64,000 nt of DNA from Pyxidicoccus caerfyrddinensis. GTDB lineage: Bacteria > Myxococcota > Myxococcia > Myxococcales > Myxococcaceae. The stretch covers positions 552,965 through 616,964 of the forward strand of contig NZ_JAAIYA010000001.1 in NCBI RefSeq assembly GCF_010894405.1, in the 5' to 3' direction. The position numbers and the translations under genes were made by a program. Below, piece after piece: positions 46,301 through 54,121 of the stretch; the stretch's first letter is position 1; the number at the start of each line of letters is the position of its first letter. The notes under the pieces are model-generated. The model was not told the DNA's origin and ran no database searches. It saw only the letters and a program-made list of their open reading frames with translations.

Positions 46301-48385
46301 GAGGTCGAACTGCTTGAACGAGTAGGACCCCACGCCCTGGAGGTCGATGAGCGTCAGCTCCGGCGAGGCCGTCGCGCGGAGCATCAGCTTCTGGATGCCC
46401 TGGATGGACTCGTAGCCCGCCTGGAGGGCGAGCACCGTGTCGAAGAGGTTCGCGCTCACGCCGCCGGAGAGCTGCCAGCTCGTGCCCGTCTGGTAGCTGA
46501 ACAGGAGGTTGAACCTCCCGAGCGACAGTCCCTCGGCGACGGGCACCGGCCCCTCTCCCTGGAGGCTCAGGCTCGCGCGGAACGCGGAGACCGTGGCGCC
46601 CGGACTGCCGGAGACATCGCGCGTCAGGGAGAACTCCACGGCGGTCCGGAGCGAGCCCTCCTTGGTGAGTGGGTCCCAGTCCACCACCGCATTGCCGAGC
46701 ACCGAGAACGCGCGCGTCTTCGTGTCGACGCGGAAGGCGAGCGTGTCGAAGACGATGTCGGGCACCTCCTCGGGGAGCGCCTCGCCGCCCGTGACGAGCG
46801 ACCAGAACTTCTTGAGCGCGAAGCCCTGGAGGGAGCCGGAGAGGACGAGGCCCTGGTGGACCTCGCCGCTCAGGATGACGTCGGTGTCCGCCATCCGCAG
46901 GCGCGCCGAGACCAGGGCCTTCGCGCCGCCCCGGACCTTGTCGTAGTCGACGACGAGGTTGAAGCCGGCCACCTCGAAGGCCGTGGCCCCGACGGGGATG
47001 GAGAGCAGGTCCTGGAGCGTCGCGCTCAGGTACACCTTCTTCTCCCGGGGCGAGGCCTGGAGCAGGAGCTGCTGGATGGTGAGGGGCGGCAGCTCCGTCT
47101 CACCCGGCAGGAAGGACTCGATGACGTCGCCGAGCGGGAGCGTCTCTCCGGAGGGCAGGCCCGCGCCGAAGCGCCAGGTGGGGTACTCCGCGAAGGCCGC
47201 CAGGCTGAACTTCTTGAAGGCCAGCAGGCCCGTGAGCGTGGGGGTGATGCGCCGTGCGCTGCTGAAGGGCTCGGAGATGGTGAAGGTGAGGCCCACCTCC
47301 TTCAACGTCATGACGTCCGGGACGATGTCCCATTCCACCCGCGCGCCGACGCCCAGGATGAGCCTGGAGACGGCGTAGGTGACGATGTTGAAGGACACCC
47401 CGAGCTCGGTGATGGAGAGCCCTGTGTCCGTGGGGAAATCCTCGGGCAGCGTCTGCTCGAAGCCCTCGACGCCTACCGTCTGGGAGAGGCTCGCGAAGCC
47501 CGAGATGCCGAAGTCCGTGAACCGGCCGTGGATGTCGACGGTGGTCGGGATGTCGAGGACCTCGTACGCGCCAACGAGCTGGGCGGGCCGTCCGCCGAGC
47601 TCCGCGTCGATGAGCACGTAGACGCCAGGGTCCTGCGTGGCGCTGACCACCGGGTCGAGGTGGTGCGCGTGGAAGCCGGCCTTGAGGAAGAGCCGGGCCT
47701 GCTTGAGGGTGAGCGGCCCCAGGCTGTCGAAGCCGAACTCCAGCGGCGCGGAGAGCCGGACGCCGAGGAACTCCATGGGACTGGCCGTCGGGCGAAACTC
47801 CTTCAGGGGGCCGGAGAGCTGGACCGGGCTGTCGTCGCGCAGCAGGTACCGCGCGGGGAAGAGCAGGCCCATGAAATAGAGCTCGCCCGAGAAGTTGAGC
47901 CCCGGCACGAGCTGGAGGCCACGCTTCTCGTCGAGCCAGGCGCGGTTCGAGAAGAGCAGCCGGCCCGTCCCCAGGCTGAGCCGGGTGAGGAAGTGGGGCT
48001 CGGTGACCTTGTCGCCGGTGAGCTCATCCACTTCCGCGCTCACCTGCTCCGGCAGCAGGGGGAAGACGCTGGAGAAGGAGAAGCCACCGGGGAGCAGGAT
48101 GTCGAGCGTGGCGAGCAGCTCCCCCTCGAGCTCCCGGGCCAGGAACGTGACCTGGACGTCCGGCATGCCGAAGACGGAGGTGGTGCCGACGAGCTGGAGG
48201 TGGTCCTCGGAGCGGGACGTCTGTGCGGTAACGGTGTCGAGCGTGAGCGCTTCCGTGCCGAACACGGACCGGAACATGGCCGTCACCTCGGCCGAGCCCG
48301 TGAAGGCCTGATCGAGGGTGATGGGAGCGCGAGGCCCCATGGGGCCGATGGCATCGAACTGCTGGAGGAGGTGGGCGAAGGACAT
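40385..48385 (-). CDS. Giant multidomain protein with LamG-like domains and C-terminal 29-aa repeats
   Basis: A 2,666-residue protein starting at ATG 48385 (GGAG 5 bp upstream). No signal peptide or membrane helix is obvious. The N-terminal part of about 1,480 residues consists of long beta-rich segments with repeated motifs such as GVSANLFDTVLALQAGYES, VSFNIVTYAVSRLILGVGAR, typical of large uncharacterised repeat proteins (possibly DUF6603-like). Residues about 1490-2080 hold three LamG/concanavalin-like domains marked by TYTVEVWCKP, QYTLEAWVRP and YTVELWMKTAR. The C-terminus has eleven copies of a 29-residue unit, ALKSAYGTSAEEAAKLLKGA + GYAADQVGN. It is 51 bp downstream of the DUF4157 gene and almost certainly its co-transcribed partner. 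An adhesive or host-contacting factor is plausible. Confidence 0.85.
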   Translation of the reverse strand: MSFAHLLQQFDAIGPMGPRAPITLDQAFTGSAEVTAMFRSVFGTEALTLDTVTAQTSRSEDHLQLVGTTSVFGMPDVQVTFLARELEGELLATLDILLPGGFSFSSVFPLLPEQVSAEVDELTGDKVTEPHFLTRLSLGTGRLLFSNRAWLDEKRGLQLVPGLNFSGELYFMGLLFPARYLLRDDSPVQLSGPLKEFRPTASPMEFLGVRLSAPLEFGFDSLGPLTLKQARLFLKAGFHAHHLDPVVSATQDPGVYVLIDAELGGRPAQLVGAYEVLDIPTTVDIHGRFTDFGISGFASLSQTVGVEGFEQTLPEDFPTDTGLSITELGVSFNIVTYAVSRLILGVGARVEWDIVPDVMTLKEVGLTFTISEPFSSARRITPTLTGLLAFKKFSLAAFAEYPTWRFGAGLPSGETLPLGDVIESFLPGETELPPLTIQQLLLQASPREKKVYLSATLQDLLSIPVGATAFEVAGFNLVVDYDKVRGGAKALVSARLRMADTDVILSGEVHQGLVLSGSLQGFALKKFWSLVTGGEALPEEVPDIVFDTLAFRVDTKTRAFSVLGNAVVDWDPLTKEGSLRTAVEFSLTRDVSGSPGATVSAFRASLSLQGEGPVPVAEGLSLGRFNLLFSYQTGTSWQLSGGVSANLFDTVLALQAGYESIQGIQKLMLRATASPELTLIDLQGVGSYSFKQFDLLLDRRSLEGGKKKTYFDLRLASTLEIDSLFKLGGYLGISATAEGRAALVFKPNPGSTSFQLDFPTGEGLGFRGELFEVGVVKESASAGWSFTGTTLLGFTGISGGLAQMLPTKVTAKLVAGRSAASLSAVNVSGPIDFALPRANGKDLGKVVIQLTELGISIKPQLGLVLEAGLGLPAELNTYLGAQLFRVYQPGNPLTLARTRFTISGTGVAMQVLSSPFTGANAVVVNNEAWYDVDFGKYGAIRFKMPTFVYDGITQYFEAGGGVKVTRPLALPLAPLKLFLEACGGKGMADIFPDAIPIEALDLVDDNNDLKIDALVTFLKKAGGVPNEIVSALKTSGKVLNRFPDGFKQYLQLEVPEELEFKFGFSPTGRISLGLLAPKTPVRVLFPSVVQSYVPMPGLVGIEVRKFSVGTLMSGSLFYGEVDALIDQFDLPSLAVSLMLPRSDSFPLPTSDQLQRRIILDDVFCIIPVSQGLPIPLPVFYDELGFQYLGIEGLGLQAHVGFPKPKLDGAAAMAVFQAFNQFFNDRKALLDPNTPPGGVDLAFKFHDEFLQAPEYLGNGLLGTKGKTVTVGAWKYIASLMNFGKTFSINDCIGSIPIENRVGSAEYRFAFMKFDADWLLTTPAEFRKGGFQRLKLTESDRDDFMTVLPSVASTSGQGQTGNEEGLVAFVRGEADLKFMRMEAALGLAASGAMGFNTGFKLDGRIGVTELELSGAIMVNAPLATDVPAAPVLQAATPAPQPAPAPLALSFNGKDTRIEIPASDSLVLPEYTVELWMKTARDQSSEWADVIGVDTRKSGLWRNNFLAVNANSGFYHHRFTDAGGGNAGAPNTANGTVTFGQWQHVAITNDGVTAKTYVDGKELASGPVNGALVLFKDTLWVSKVSNWGLPWKGELAEIRIWKRARSGTELAGTLSERIDAGTQDLVSLYRFDTDTGSRAVDLCGRNHGTIANGRFVPSELLSLRGLVFDGKDDYVEVPDSESLRLGTYTVEVWCKPKPNPQDWAGLFGKRGRNYAVYLNRAGFIHHRFHTPNSVSDGAPDSAPGLVAWNQWNHVAITNDGTVARTFLNGVKVAEGPVRGNLIIDKERVSFGRTADGENNAYFAGEMSEVRLWSSVRSPEELTANMRRRLSGAEAGLVSLWRFSEATGNTLVDACKRNPGRIEMQLTAEPAKLRHDGLILNGTSDSALIAQTDKFRTDQYTLEAWVRPDKDPAGSWQCIWGGSGKAPKLYVSNNGIVSHRYTARVSPTEERACVLNTAVNALRFGEWNHLAVTNDGTTCTVFVNGVQVAQEKMPGKLVSEAASVNVGSSGDANAQAWFRGGIDDLRYWSVARTAAQISDDMNLFLTGKEPGLVAYYNMDHTAGTQLVDLGPNALHGVVGGGTWALAASPATQGRAAIQLRGHTQMTVSGHTAMRGDLKLVDDQFWFSGQLDLFPKDWPLKVTGNVEGMVSRQRFYVQGETRNQLFGLTLSQSRVYLSNDQLRLEGRWLGSYMLLDVSWDKGEPSFKGSVGFKASAKVDFGLVRIGGAKVADNVGISVDLLLDVSVLISKKGFSGDLTARFKVNGKGFDVRFSFDVPPADFEQLVNWVKQRIVDAPEKYLEHLFSDAVTWLRNVGSGAISFAKDSGEAIGKALSSAYKASKEEAAKLMKGANYAADQVGTALSKGYKATAQEAAAVLKGADYAVDQVGNALKSAYSTSAEEAAKLLKGAGYAADQVGNALKSAYGTSVEEVTRWLKGAGYAVDQVGNALKSAYGTSAEAAAKLLRGAGYAADQVGNALKSAYGTSAEAAAKLLNGAGYAADQVGNALKSAYGTSAEEAAKLLKGAGYAVDQVGGALKSAYGTSANEAARLLKNAGYAADQVGNALKSAYGTSAEEAAKLLQGVGYAADQVGNALKVGWNTSADATSKALKAAGYGVNEVGNYLKSGYNLGADALSGALKGAGYATDEINKLFKNLGGEFSKAASKLDPTKW
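40450..41420 (-). repeat. 87-bp tandem repeats (11 copies)
   Basis: A tandem array of 87-bp units, about eleven copies, encodes the C-terminal 29-residue repeats of the giant protein. The middle six copies are nearly identical at the protein level; copies at both ends diverge, suggesting expansion from the centre. Each unit forms one amphipathic helical hairpin with GY-DQVGN at its turn. Confidence 0.88.
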
Positions 48386-48436
48386 GACACTCCCAGGAAA
48401 CAGGCGGGGCAACGCGGTCGAGGCGCGGGGCTTCGG

Positions 48437-50182
48437 TCAGGGGAATTCGACGTCTCCGCCGTAGGGGTCGATCGCCGGATACCGGAAGGTGAAGACCTCG
48501 ATGTTGGGAGGCTCGCGCTGGCTTTCCCACTCGCTGAGCAACTTCTCGACCTTCACGTCCTGCTCGGCGCTGATCTTGTCGAGTCGCTGGAGGCAGGCCT
48601 TCTCCTCCGCCAGGATTTCGTTGTCGAACTCCTGCTGGCGTGAGGCGTTCTCGGGGAGCGCCTTCTTCTTCTGGAGCGCCTCGACCTTCTGGTCGGACAA
48701 CGCCCGCACCTTCTGCTTCCTCGGCATGTATGTCTTGTTGGTCGACTGCTTGATCGCCAGTCGCTTCTTCGTCTTGTCGCTGTCCTCTTGTGAAACGGTG
48801 AACGTGCCCTCGGAGGTGATGGGAAACGGGGCGACCACCATGGACGCGAGGTAGAGACTGCTGAGTCCCTCGATGGTGCCCTCCCGGATGGTCTTGGTGA
48901 CCGAGTCGAGCTCGAGGATGCCGTGCTCGCCGTTGTGATTGATTGTTCCCGTGGACAGCGCCACGTGCTGATTGAACCCGAACATCAGGACGCGTCCCTT
49001 CGGAATCACCCTGTCCGCGGCGATCTTGATGGACTGGCTCTGGTCATTCACAGGCGACGGAATCCGTTTCTTCTTGGTTTGATCGATGCCGCAACCGAGC
49101 CCGTTCGCCCAGAAGAAGTAGTCCATGTTCTTGATCATGCTGGCGGCCAGGTTGATGGGATTGACCATTGCCGTCATCAGGTCGCTCTTGGCCTCCTCCT
49201 GCCGGATGCACCAGGTGATGTAGCTCTTGGGAACGAGCTGGGTCTTCACGAGCGCATAGAGGACGGCCTCCCAGCAGTTCATCACGAAGGGGTCCTCGTT
49301 CCGCGCCCCCGCGAGCCACTGGAACAGCTGGCGCTGCCGGGCCTGGTATCTGAAGTACGACGCGTTGCCCCAACGGATGACCTGCTCCTCGTCGAAGATG
49401 CGCTGCTCGAGCCGGGCCTGGAACGCCTGGTCGACGTCGTCAGGAGTGTCTGTCTCGGCCTGGGCGAGCTCCGCGGTGTAGCGGTTGTGGGCGGTCGTCC
49501 ATCGCGGGCCGTGAAGGGCCGCCAGCGCCCGCATCCTGGTCACGGCCTGATAGCCGACCTCGCGAATGCGCAGCTCCTTCTTCAAGGCCGTCCAGTTCGG
49601 GAAGACGAGGTCCTCGTTGAGCATGTCGGCGAGGATGTTGTCGAAGTCGACGACGTCCGAGTCCACCAGGTAGAGCCGGGTCTTGATCTCCGTCTCGAGC
49701 GTGGCCGCGTTGTCGATCGCGAGGCCTTGCACGGTCACCTGCCGCTGGAGGACTGGAGTCGGCGGGGTCGCGACACGCAGTGGGAACGGGACAGGCACGG
49801 TGCCACCCCGGCGTGCGAGGCTCCAGGCGAGGTGGCCCATCAGGTCGGCCTCGCGCTCGAGCGCCGCCTCGTCGTTGAGCCCCACTGCGTCGAGGGTGGT
49901 CCGGGTCGCATGCACCCTGCCCTGCTTCTGTTGGACGGCATGCCACGCCTCGTGTCCGAGGGCGTCCGCGGCTCCGGGAGACAGGTGGATGTCGCTTCCG
50001 AGCACGAAGGCCCGCGCCCCGATGCGCGCCGGCCAGGGAGAGTCCGCGTAGACGCGCACGTCACCCAGGTCGTAACCGGAGAGCTGTTCGAAGACTCGCC
50101 GCAGCCGCTCCGGCAGTGGCTCGCCGCCGATACACGAAGTCGTGAGGATTTCCATGGTTGAAGTCGCCCCCGGGATGCTCAT
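48437..50182 (-). CDS. DUF4157 (eCIS-core) protein with putative C-terminal Cys/His domain
   Basis: A 581-residue protein. Residues about 20-120 form a DUF4157 domain, with LPERLRRVFEQLSGYDLGDVRVY, HLSPGAADALGHEAWHAVQQ (HEAWH at 77-81, a metallopeptidase-like HExxH), and EREADLMGHLAW. DUF4157 proteins are associated with extracellular contractile injection systems (eCIS) and toxins. A central helical region follows. Around residue 300 lies FVMNCWEAVLYALVKT (Cys303) and near residue 406 FNQHVALSTG, then GILELDSV, which could be a papain-like/NlpC-type Cys-His pair. The last 90 residues are a charged helical tail. I took the ATG at 50182; 50185 and 50152 are alternatives. Upstream gene of the unit with the giant LamG protein. 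Confidence 0.75.
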   Translation of the reverse strand: MSIPGATSTMEILTTSCIGGEPLPERLRRVFEQLSGYDLGDVRVYADSPWPARIGARAFVLGSDIHLSPGAADALGHEAWHAVQQKQGRVHATRTTLDAVGLNDEAALEREADLMGHLAWSLARRGGTVPVPFPLRVATPPTPVLQRQVTVQGLAIDNAATLETEIKTRLYLVDSDVVDFDNILADMLNEDLVFPNWTALKKELRIREVGYQAVTRMRALAALHGPRWTTAHNRYTAELAQAETDTPDDVDQAFQARLEQRIFDEEQVIRWGNASYFRYQARQRQLFQWLAGARNEDPFVMNCWEAVLYALVKTQLVPKSYITWCIRQEEAKSDLMTAMVNPINLAASMIKNMDYFFWANGLGCGIDQTKKKRIPSPVNDQSQSIKIAADRVIPKGRVLMFGFNQHVALSTGTINHNGEHGILELDSVTKTIREGTIEGLSSLYLASMVVAPFPITSEGTFTVSQEDSDKTKKRLAIKQSTNKTYMPRKQKVRALSDQKVEALQKKKALPENASRQQEFDNEILAEEKACLQRLDKISAEQDVKVEKLLSEWESQREPPNIEVFTFRYPAIDPYGGDVEFP

Positions 50183-50338
50183 CATCCAGTGGTCGAGGAC
50201 TGTAGCAACCCCCCGTTCTCGGACGTGAATCAGGGGGCGGTGCGAGCGCCGGCTCACACCGGAGGTCGCACTGGCTGCTCGCCTGCTGCCCGTGGGGTAT
50301 TGTTGACCTCGGTGTCTCGACATGGAGAAGCCTGGCGA

Positions 50339-53300
50339 ATGAGCCGTCCCGTCTTCATTTCGTACGCGCGCGGCACGAGCCGTCCCTTTGCCGAAGCGCT
50401 TCAGCGCGAGCTGGGCGTGGAGTCGTGCTTCCTGGACACCACGGACATCGCCGCGGGGGAGCGCTTCCCCGAGGTGCTTGCCGAGGGCCTCTTTGCCTCG
50501 AAGGTCGCTGTCGTCTTCGCGGACGCGGAGTACTTCCGGCGTTGGTACTGCCTCTGGGAATTGGAGACATTGCTGGCGCCCTACAGCGGAGCGCCAGGGG
50601 TCCCGGAGGCGCAACAACACGAGGTCCTCAGGCCCCTGGTCGTCACCCTGGCGCCAGGTGGTGTCTCGCCGGCGGAGCTGCAGTGGGTGCCACCGCTGCT
50701 GCGCAATGAAAACCGCGTACCCGCCGAGGCGACAGTCCAGCTGGCACAGGAGGTGCGCGCGCGGCTGGCGGAAGGTCCCCCTTCGCTGCAGGAACGATTG
50801 ATTGCGGCAGGCGTCGACGCGCGCAGGCTGAACCAGCAACTCCTGGAGCGGACCCTCCTTCCGGAGCCTGCGCGGCTGGGCAGCACCGGCCCTGTCTACC
50901 CGCCAGCCAATCGCCGCAGGGCGTCGCTAGGCGTGGGCTTCAAGGGGCGGGCCGAGGACTTGTGGCGCATCAGCTTTGCCCTCTCGGCGCGCACAGGGGA
51001 CGGGCACGCGGGGGCGGGATTGACTGTCGCCCTCTCGGGGCTGGGCGGTACGGGGAAGACGACGCTGGCCTGGGAGTACCTGCACCGCTTCGGCCCTCGG
51101 CACTACCCTGGAGGCACCTTCTGGGTGGACGCGGACGTGGACGACGAAGCACTGGAAGCCCAGCACCACGGCATCCTCCAATCACTACGCCCCTCGGTGC
51201 CGGACCTGACGACACTGCGCAAGGAAGGCGTGCGTGTGGCGGACGTGCTGGCCGGAGCGCTCGAGGAAGCGGCGGCGCAGGGGCACATTCTCTACGTGGT
51301 GGACAACGTGCCGGAGCCGCGGGGAGGCACTCCGCCACGGCCGCTGGAAACGTGGTGCCCCGGCCTCGGGGTGGTGTCTGCCCTGTTCACCTCCCGGTTG
51401 ACGCTGAAGGGGGGCCGTGTGGTGTCGCTGCCCGTGGATGTCCTCCGCCCGGAGGCCGCCATCGCGCTGCTGCTGGATGGCATGGGAGGCGTTGACAGCA
51501 GCAATCCAGCCTGGGCGCGAGTGGTGGAATGGGTGGGGAGGCTGCCGCTGGCGCTGAGCCTTCTCAACAGCGCGCTGCTACATCAGTCGCTGACGCCGGG
51601 CGAACTCTGGGCGCTGGTGGAGAAGGGCACGACGGAGGTGCTGGAGGAACGCTTCGAGCAGGTGCGTCCGGTGCTGCCTCACGGCAGCCAGCGAGGTGTC
51701 GTGGAGGCCTTCCAGGTCTCCTACGAGAAGCTTTCTCCCGTCGCGCAACGGGCCATCTGGTTGCTGGCCCACCTGGCGCCGGAGCCGATTCCGGTCGCTC
51801 TGTTGGAGTCCTTCGGTGCCCGCCTCTTCTCGGGGGCCGTGCGCGCGGAGCTGGTGGCCCGGAGCTTTGTCTCGCCCGTGGCCACGGGCGGCAAGGGCGT
51901 GGAGTACTTCGGCCTGGTGCACCGTGTCCTGGCCGACTTCCTGCGACAGCAGCAGATGCCCGGCGATACGACGCTGCAAGAGGCGTGTGCCGGCATGAAT
52001 GCCATGCTGGCAGTCGACTTCTCTGAAGCGCCTCCTCAGTGGGCGCTGATGAACGCCTGCCAGCCGCATGCTGAGCAGCTCTGGGCAAGCCTGGGAATCC
52101 CAGGCATCGAGCATGCAGATACGCTGACGGCGATGCAAAGCATCGCTGAAACATTGCGAGCCATGGGCGAATGGACCAAGGCGCGCCGCCTTCAGAGCCA
52201 GGTGCTGGAGGTCCGCCAGCGCACCCTGGGGCCCGTGCATCAGGACACCCTCGAGGCGAAGGGCAACCTGGCGCACACGCTGGGCAACATGGGGGCATCG
52301 GCCGAGGCGCGTCCGCTCAAGCTCGAAGTCCTGGAGGCCTGCGAACGGATATTGGGTGCCGACCACCCAGACACCCTGAAGGCGATGGACCAGCTCGCCG
52401 CGACGCTGGGAGCCTTTGGCGAGTGGGCCGAGGCACGGAGGTTACAAAGTCGGGTGCTGGAGGCACGCCAGCGCGCGAAGGGGGACGAGGACCGCGCGAC
52501 ATTGACGGCAATGCACAATCTGGCCCTCACGCTCGAGGCGATGGGGGACATGGTCGAGGCACGGCGGCTCCAGGAGCACGTACTGGAGGTTCGCTCCCGC
52601 ATTTTTGAACCGGAGCACCCCGCCTTTCCGACAGCGATGAGCAATCTTGCCGCGACGCAAGAGAAGATGGGCGAGCTCCCGGAGGCCCACGAACTCCAGC
52701 GGAAGGTGCTCGAGGCTTGCCAGCGCAACCTGGGAGCAGAGCATCGGGACACGCTCGCGGCGATGAACAATCTCGCAGCGACGCTATGGGCGATGGGCCA
52801 GTACGCCGACGCCTGCCGGCTTCAAAGGCAGGTGCTGGAAATCCGCCGGCGGACTCTGGGCGCGGAGAGCCCCGATACCTTGACGGCGATGAACAATCTG
52901 GCCGTGACACTGGAGGACCTGGGGGAAGCGATTGAGGCGCGGGAGCTTCATCGCCAGGTGCTGGAAGCTCGCACGAGGACGCTGGGAGCCAGGCATCCAG
53001 CGACCCTGACGGCAATGAACAACATGGCCCTTTCGCTCGAGGCCGCGGGGGAGCGGGTCATGGCGCGACGGCTCCTGGAGCAGGCACTCGAGGTCAGCGA
53101 GAGCGTGCTGGGTGACGAGCATCCGGACACTCTTCAGGCAAGGCGCAACCTGGCGGGCATGCTCTCCGACATGCGGGAGTGGGCCGCGTCGCTGCGGCTC
53201 CAATCCCGGATGCTGAACACCTATCGCCGCGGTCTTGGCCTGGGACATCCCAAGACGTTGCAAGCATTCGAGACCTTGGCGGTAACACTGCGAGCCGCGG

Positions 53301-53452
53301 GTGAGCCGGTCAAGGCTCTATTCCTTCAGGAACGTGTTGTTGTCGGACTCAAGAGAGCGAGTGGCGTCGGGTACGAAGAGGTGCGGCAAGCCGAGACAAG
53401 TCTCGCTCAAACATTGGAGATGTTGCGGCATCGACAGCGACGACTTCGGTGA
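50339..53452 (+). CDS. TIR-NB-ARC-TPR (STAND) protein
   Basis: A 1,037-residue STAND-type protein. Residues 1-130 are a TIR domain: VFISYARGTSRPFAEALQRE, CFLDTTDIAAGERF, and CLWELETL with Glu74 in the place of the NADase glutamate. NB-ARC follows with P-loop SGLGGTGKTTLAW (Gly234-Thr242), LYVVDNVPEP as Walker B, and VEWVGRLPLALSLLNSALLH, the GxP/GLPLA motif. From about residue 590 to 1035 come ten TPR repeats of 42 residues, each built on TLTAMNNLAVTLEDLG, EARRLQRQVLEIRRRTLGA. The TIR effector, NTPase switch and repeat sensor is the layout of bacterial immune proteins (Avs-like/plant NLR-like). It is divergent from the DUF4157 gene with a 156-bp spacer. Confidence 0.9.
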   Translation: MSRPVFISYARGTSRPFAEALQRELGVESCFLDTTDIAAGERFPEVLAEGLFASKVAVVFADAEYFRRWYCLWELETLLAPYSGAPGVPEAQQHEVLRPLVVTLAPGGVSPAELQWVPPLLRNENRVPAEATVQLAQEVRARLAEGPPSLQERLIAAGVDARRLNQQLLERTLLPEPARLGSTGPVYPPANRRRASLGVGFKGRAEDLWRISFALSARTGDGHAGAGLTVALSGLGGTGKTTLAWEYLHRFGPRHYPGGTFWVDADVDDEALEAQHHGILQSLRPSVPDLTTLRKEGVRVADVLAGALEEAAAQGHILYVVDNVPEPRGGTPPRPLETWCPGLGVVSALFTSRLTLKGGRVVSLPVDVLRPEAAIALLLDGMGGVDSSNPAWARVVEWVGRLPLALSLLNSALLHQSLTPGELWALVEKGTTEVLEERFEQVRPVLPHGSQRGVVEAFQVSYEKLSPVAQRAIWLLAHLAPEPIPVALLESFGARLFSGAVRAELVARSFVSPVATGGKGVEYFGLVHRVLADFLRQQQMPGDTTLQEACAGMNAMLAVDFSEAPPQWALMNACQPHAEQLWASLGIPGIEHADTLTAMQSIAETLRAMGEWTKARRLQSQVLEVRQRTLGPVHQDTLEAKGNLAHTLGNMGASAEARPLKLEVLEACERILGADHPDTLKAMDQLAATLGAFGEWAEARRLQSRVLEARQRAKGDEDRATLTAMHNLALTLEAMGDMVEARRLQEHVLEVRSRIFEPEHPAFPTAMSNLAATQEKMGELPEAHELQRKVLEACQRNLGAEHRDTLAAMNNLAATLWAMGQYADACRLQRQVLEIRRRTLGAESPDTLTAMNNLAVTLEDLGEAIEARELHRQVLEARTRTLGARHPATLTAMNNMALSLEAAGERVMARRLLEQALEVSESVLGDEHPDTLQARRNLAGMLSDMREWAASLRLQSRMLNTYRRGLGLGHPKTLQAFETLAVTLRAAGEPVKALFLQERVVVGLKRASGVGYEEVRQAETSLAQTLEMLRHRQRRLR

Positions 53453-53491
53453 ATGCCGGAAAATGCCCCCCGGCGAGGGGGCACGCAGTGC

Positions 53492-54121
53492 TCACGAAAC
53501 GACCACGTTGAGCACGCGCACCACCTGCTGCCAGTCTCCGTGCACGCGCCGCTCGCCCGTGAGCTTCACCCGCACGTTGCCGCCGCCGTCGCCAGTCACT
53601 TCGAGCATCAATCGGCCGTGTCGGTCGACAGTCGTCCTCACGTTGGCGATGCCCGGCCGGTCGACCTCGACGTTGACCGCGCGCCACCGGTCGTCCTCGT
53701 GGGCGGTCCTGGAGAACTCCGGCCCGAGGAAGACGCTGAGCTGCGCCCGGCGCGCCTGCCCGCGCTCGAGCGCATAGGTCCTTGGAATCTCGCGGACGTC
53801 GGGACTCGGCGGCAGCACACGAACCGCCGCCGAGTGCTCGAAGGGCAGCGCTTCCTCGCGCAGCTCGCTGCCAACCACGATTCGCCGGTATGTCCCGCTG
53901 AACGTCACCCGCGCCTCTCCGTGGTGCCGGCCGTCGATGCACAGCCTGTTCAGGTTGGTGTCGAACCGGGCCTGGGCGACCTCGGGAGGCTCGACGCGCA
54001 CCGTCGAGCTCTTGACCGCGCGGCGGACCTCGATGCAGGTCGTCTGCCCGACTTCAATCGTTCTTCGTTCCTGCGCGGCCGCCGAGCCAGCCATCAAGAC
54101 GAAAAGGAGTGCCCACCTCAT
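53492..54121 (-). CDS. Secreted protein, secretin-N (CpaC-N)-like
   Basis: A 209-residue exported protein with signal peptide MRWALLFVLMAGSAAAQ. The first mature stretch (TIEVGQTTCIEVRRAVKSST then LCIDGRHHGEARVTFSGTYR) resembles the N-terminal beta domain of CpaC/secretin pilus proteins and its BON-type relatives, in which a strand pair is followed by G-x-x-G. The rest is arginine- and valine-rich beta structure ending VVRVLNVVVS. The start overlaps the preceding stop (ATGA), so it is translationally coupled to the DUF4189 gene. An identical copy lies at 62935. Function not recognised; similar small proteins belong to myxobacterial paralogous families. Confidence 0.6.
   Translation of the reverse strand: MRWALLFVLMAGSAAAQERRTIEVGQTTCIEVRRAVKSSTVRVEPPEVAQARFDTNLNRLCIDGRHHGEARVTFSGTYRRIVVGSELREEALPFEHSAAVRVLPPSPDVREIPRTYALERGQARRAQLSVFLGPEFSRTAHEDDRWRAVNVEVDRPGIANVRTTVDRHGRLMLEVTGDGGGNVRVKLTGERRVHGDWQQVVRVLNVVVS

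Noticed and set aside
40382..48643. An 8.2-kb open frame on the plus strand, opposite the giant LamG gene
   Set aside because: Its composition (E, R, L, V, A, H rich, no repeats of domain type) is that of the antisense of a high-GC gene, and the minus strand has clear domains and RBS. Kept as an example of long shadow frames at high GC.
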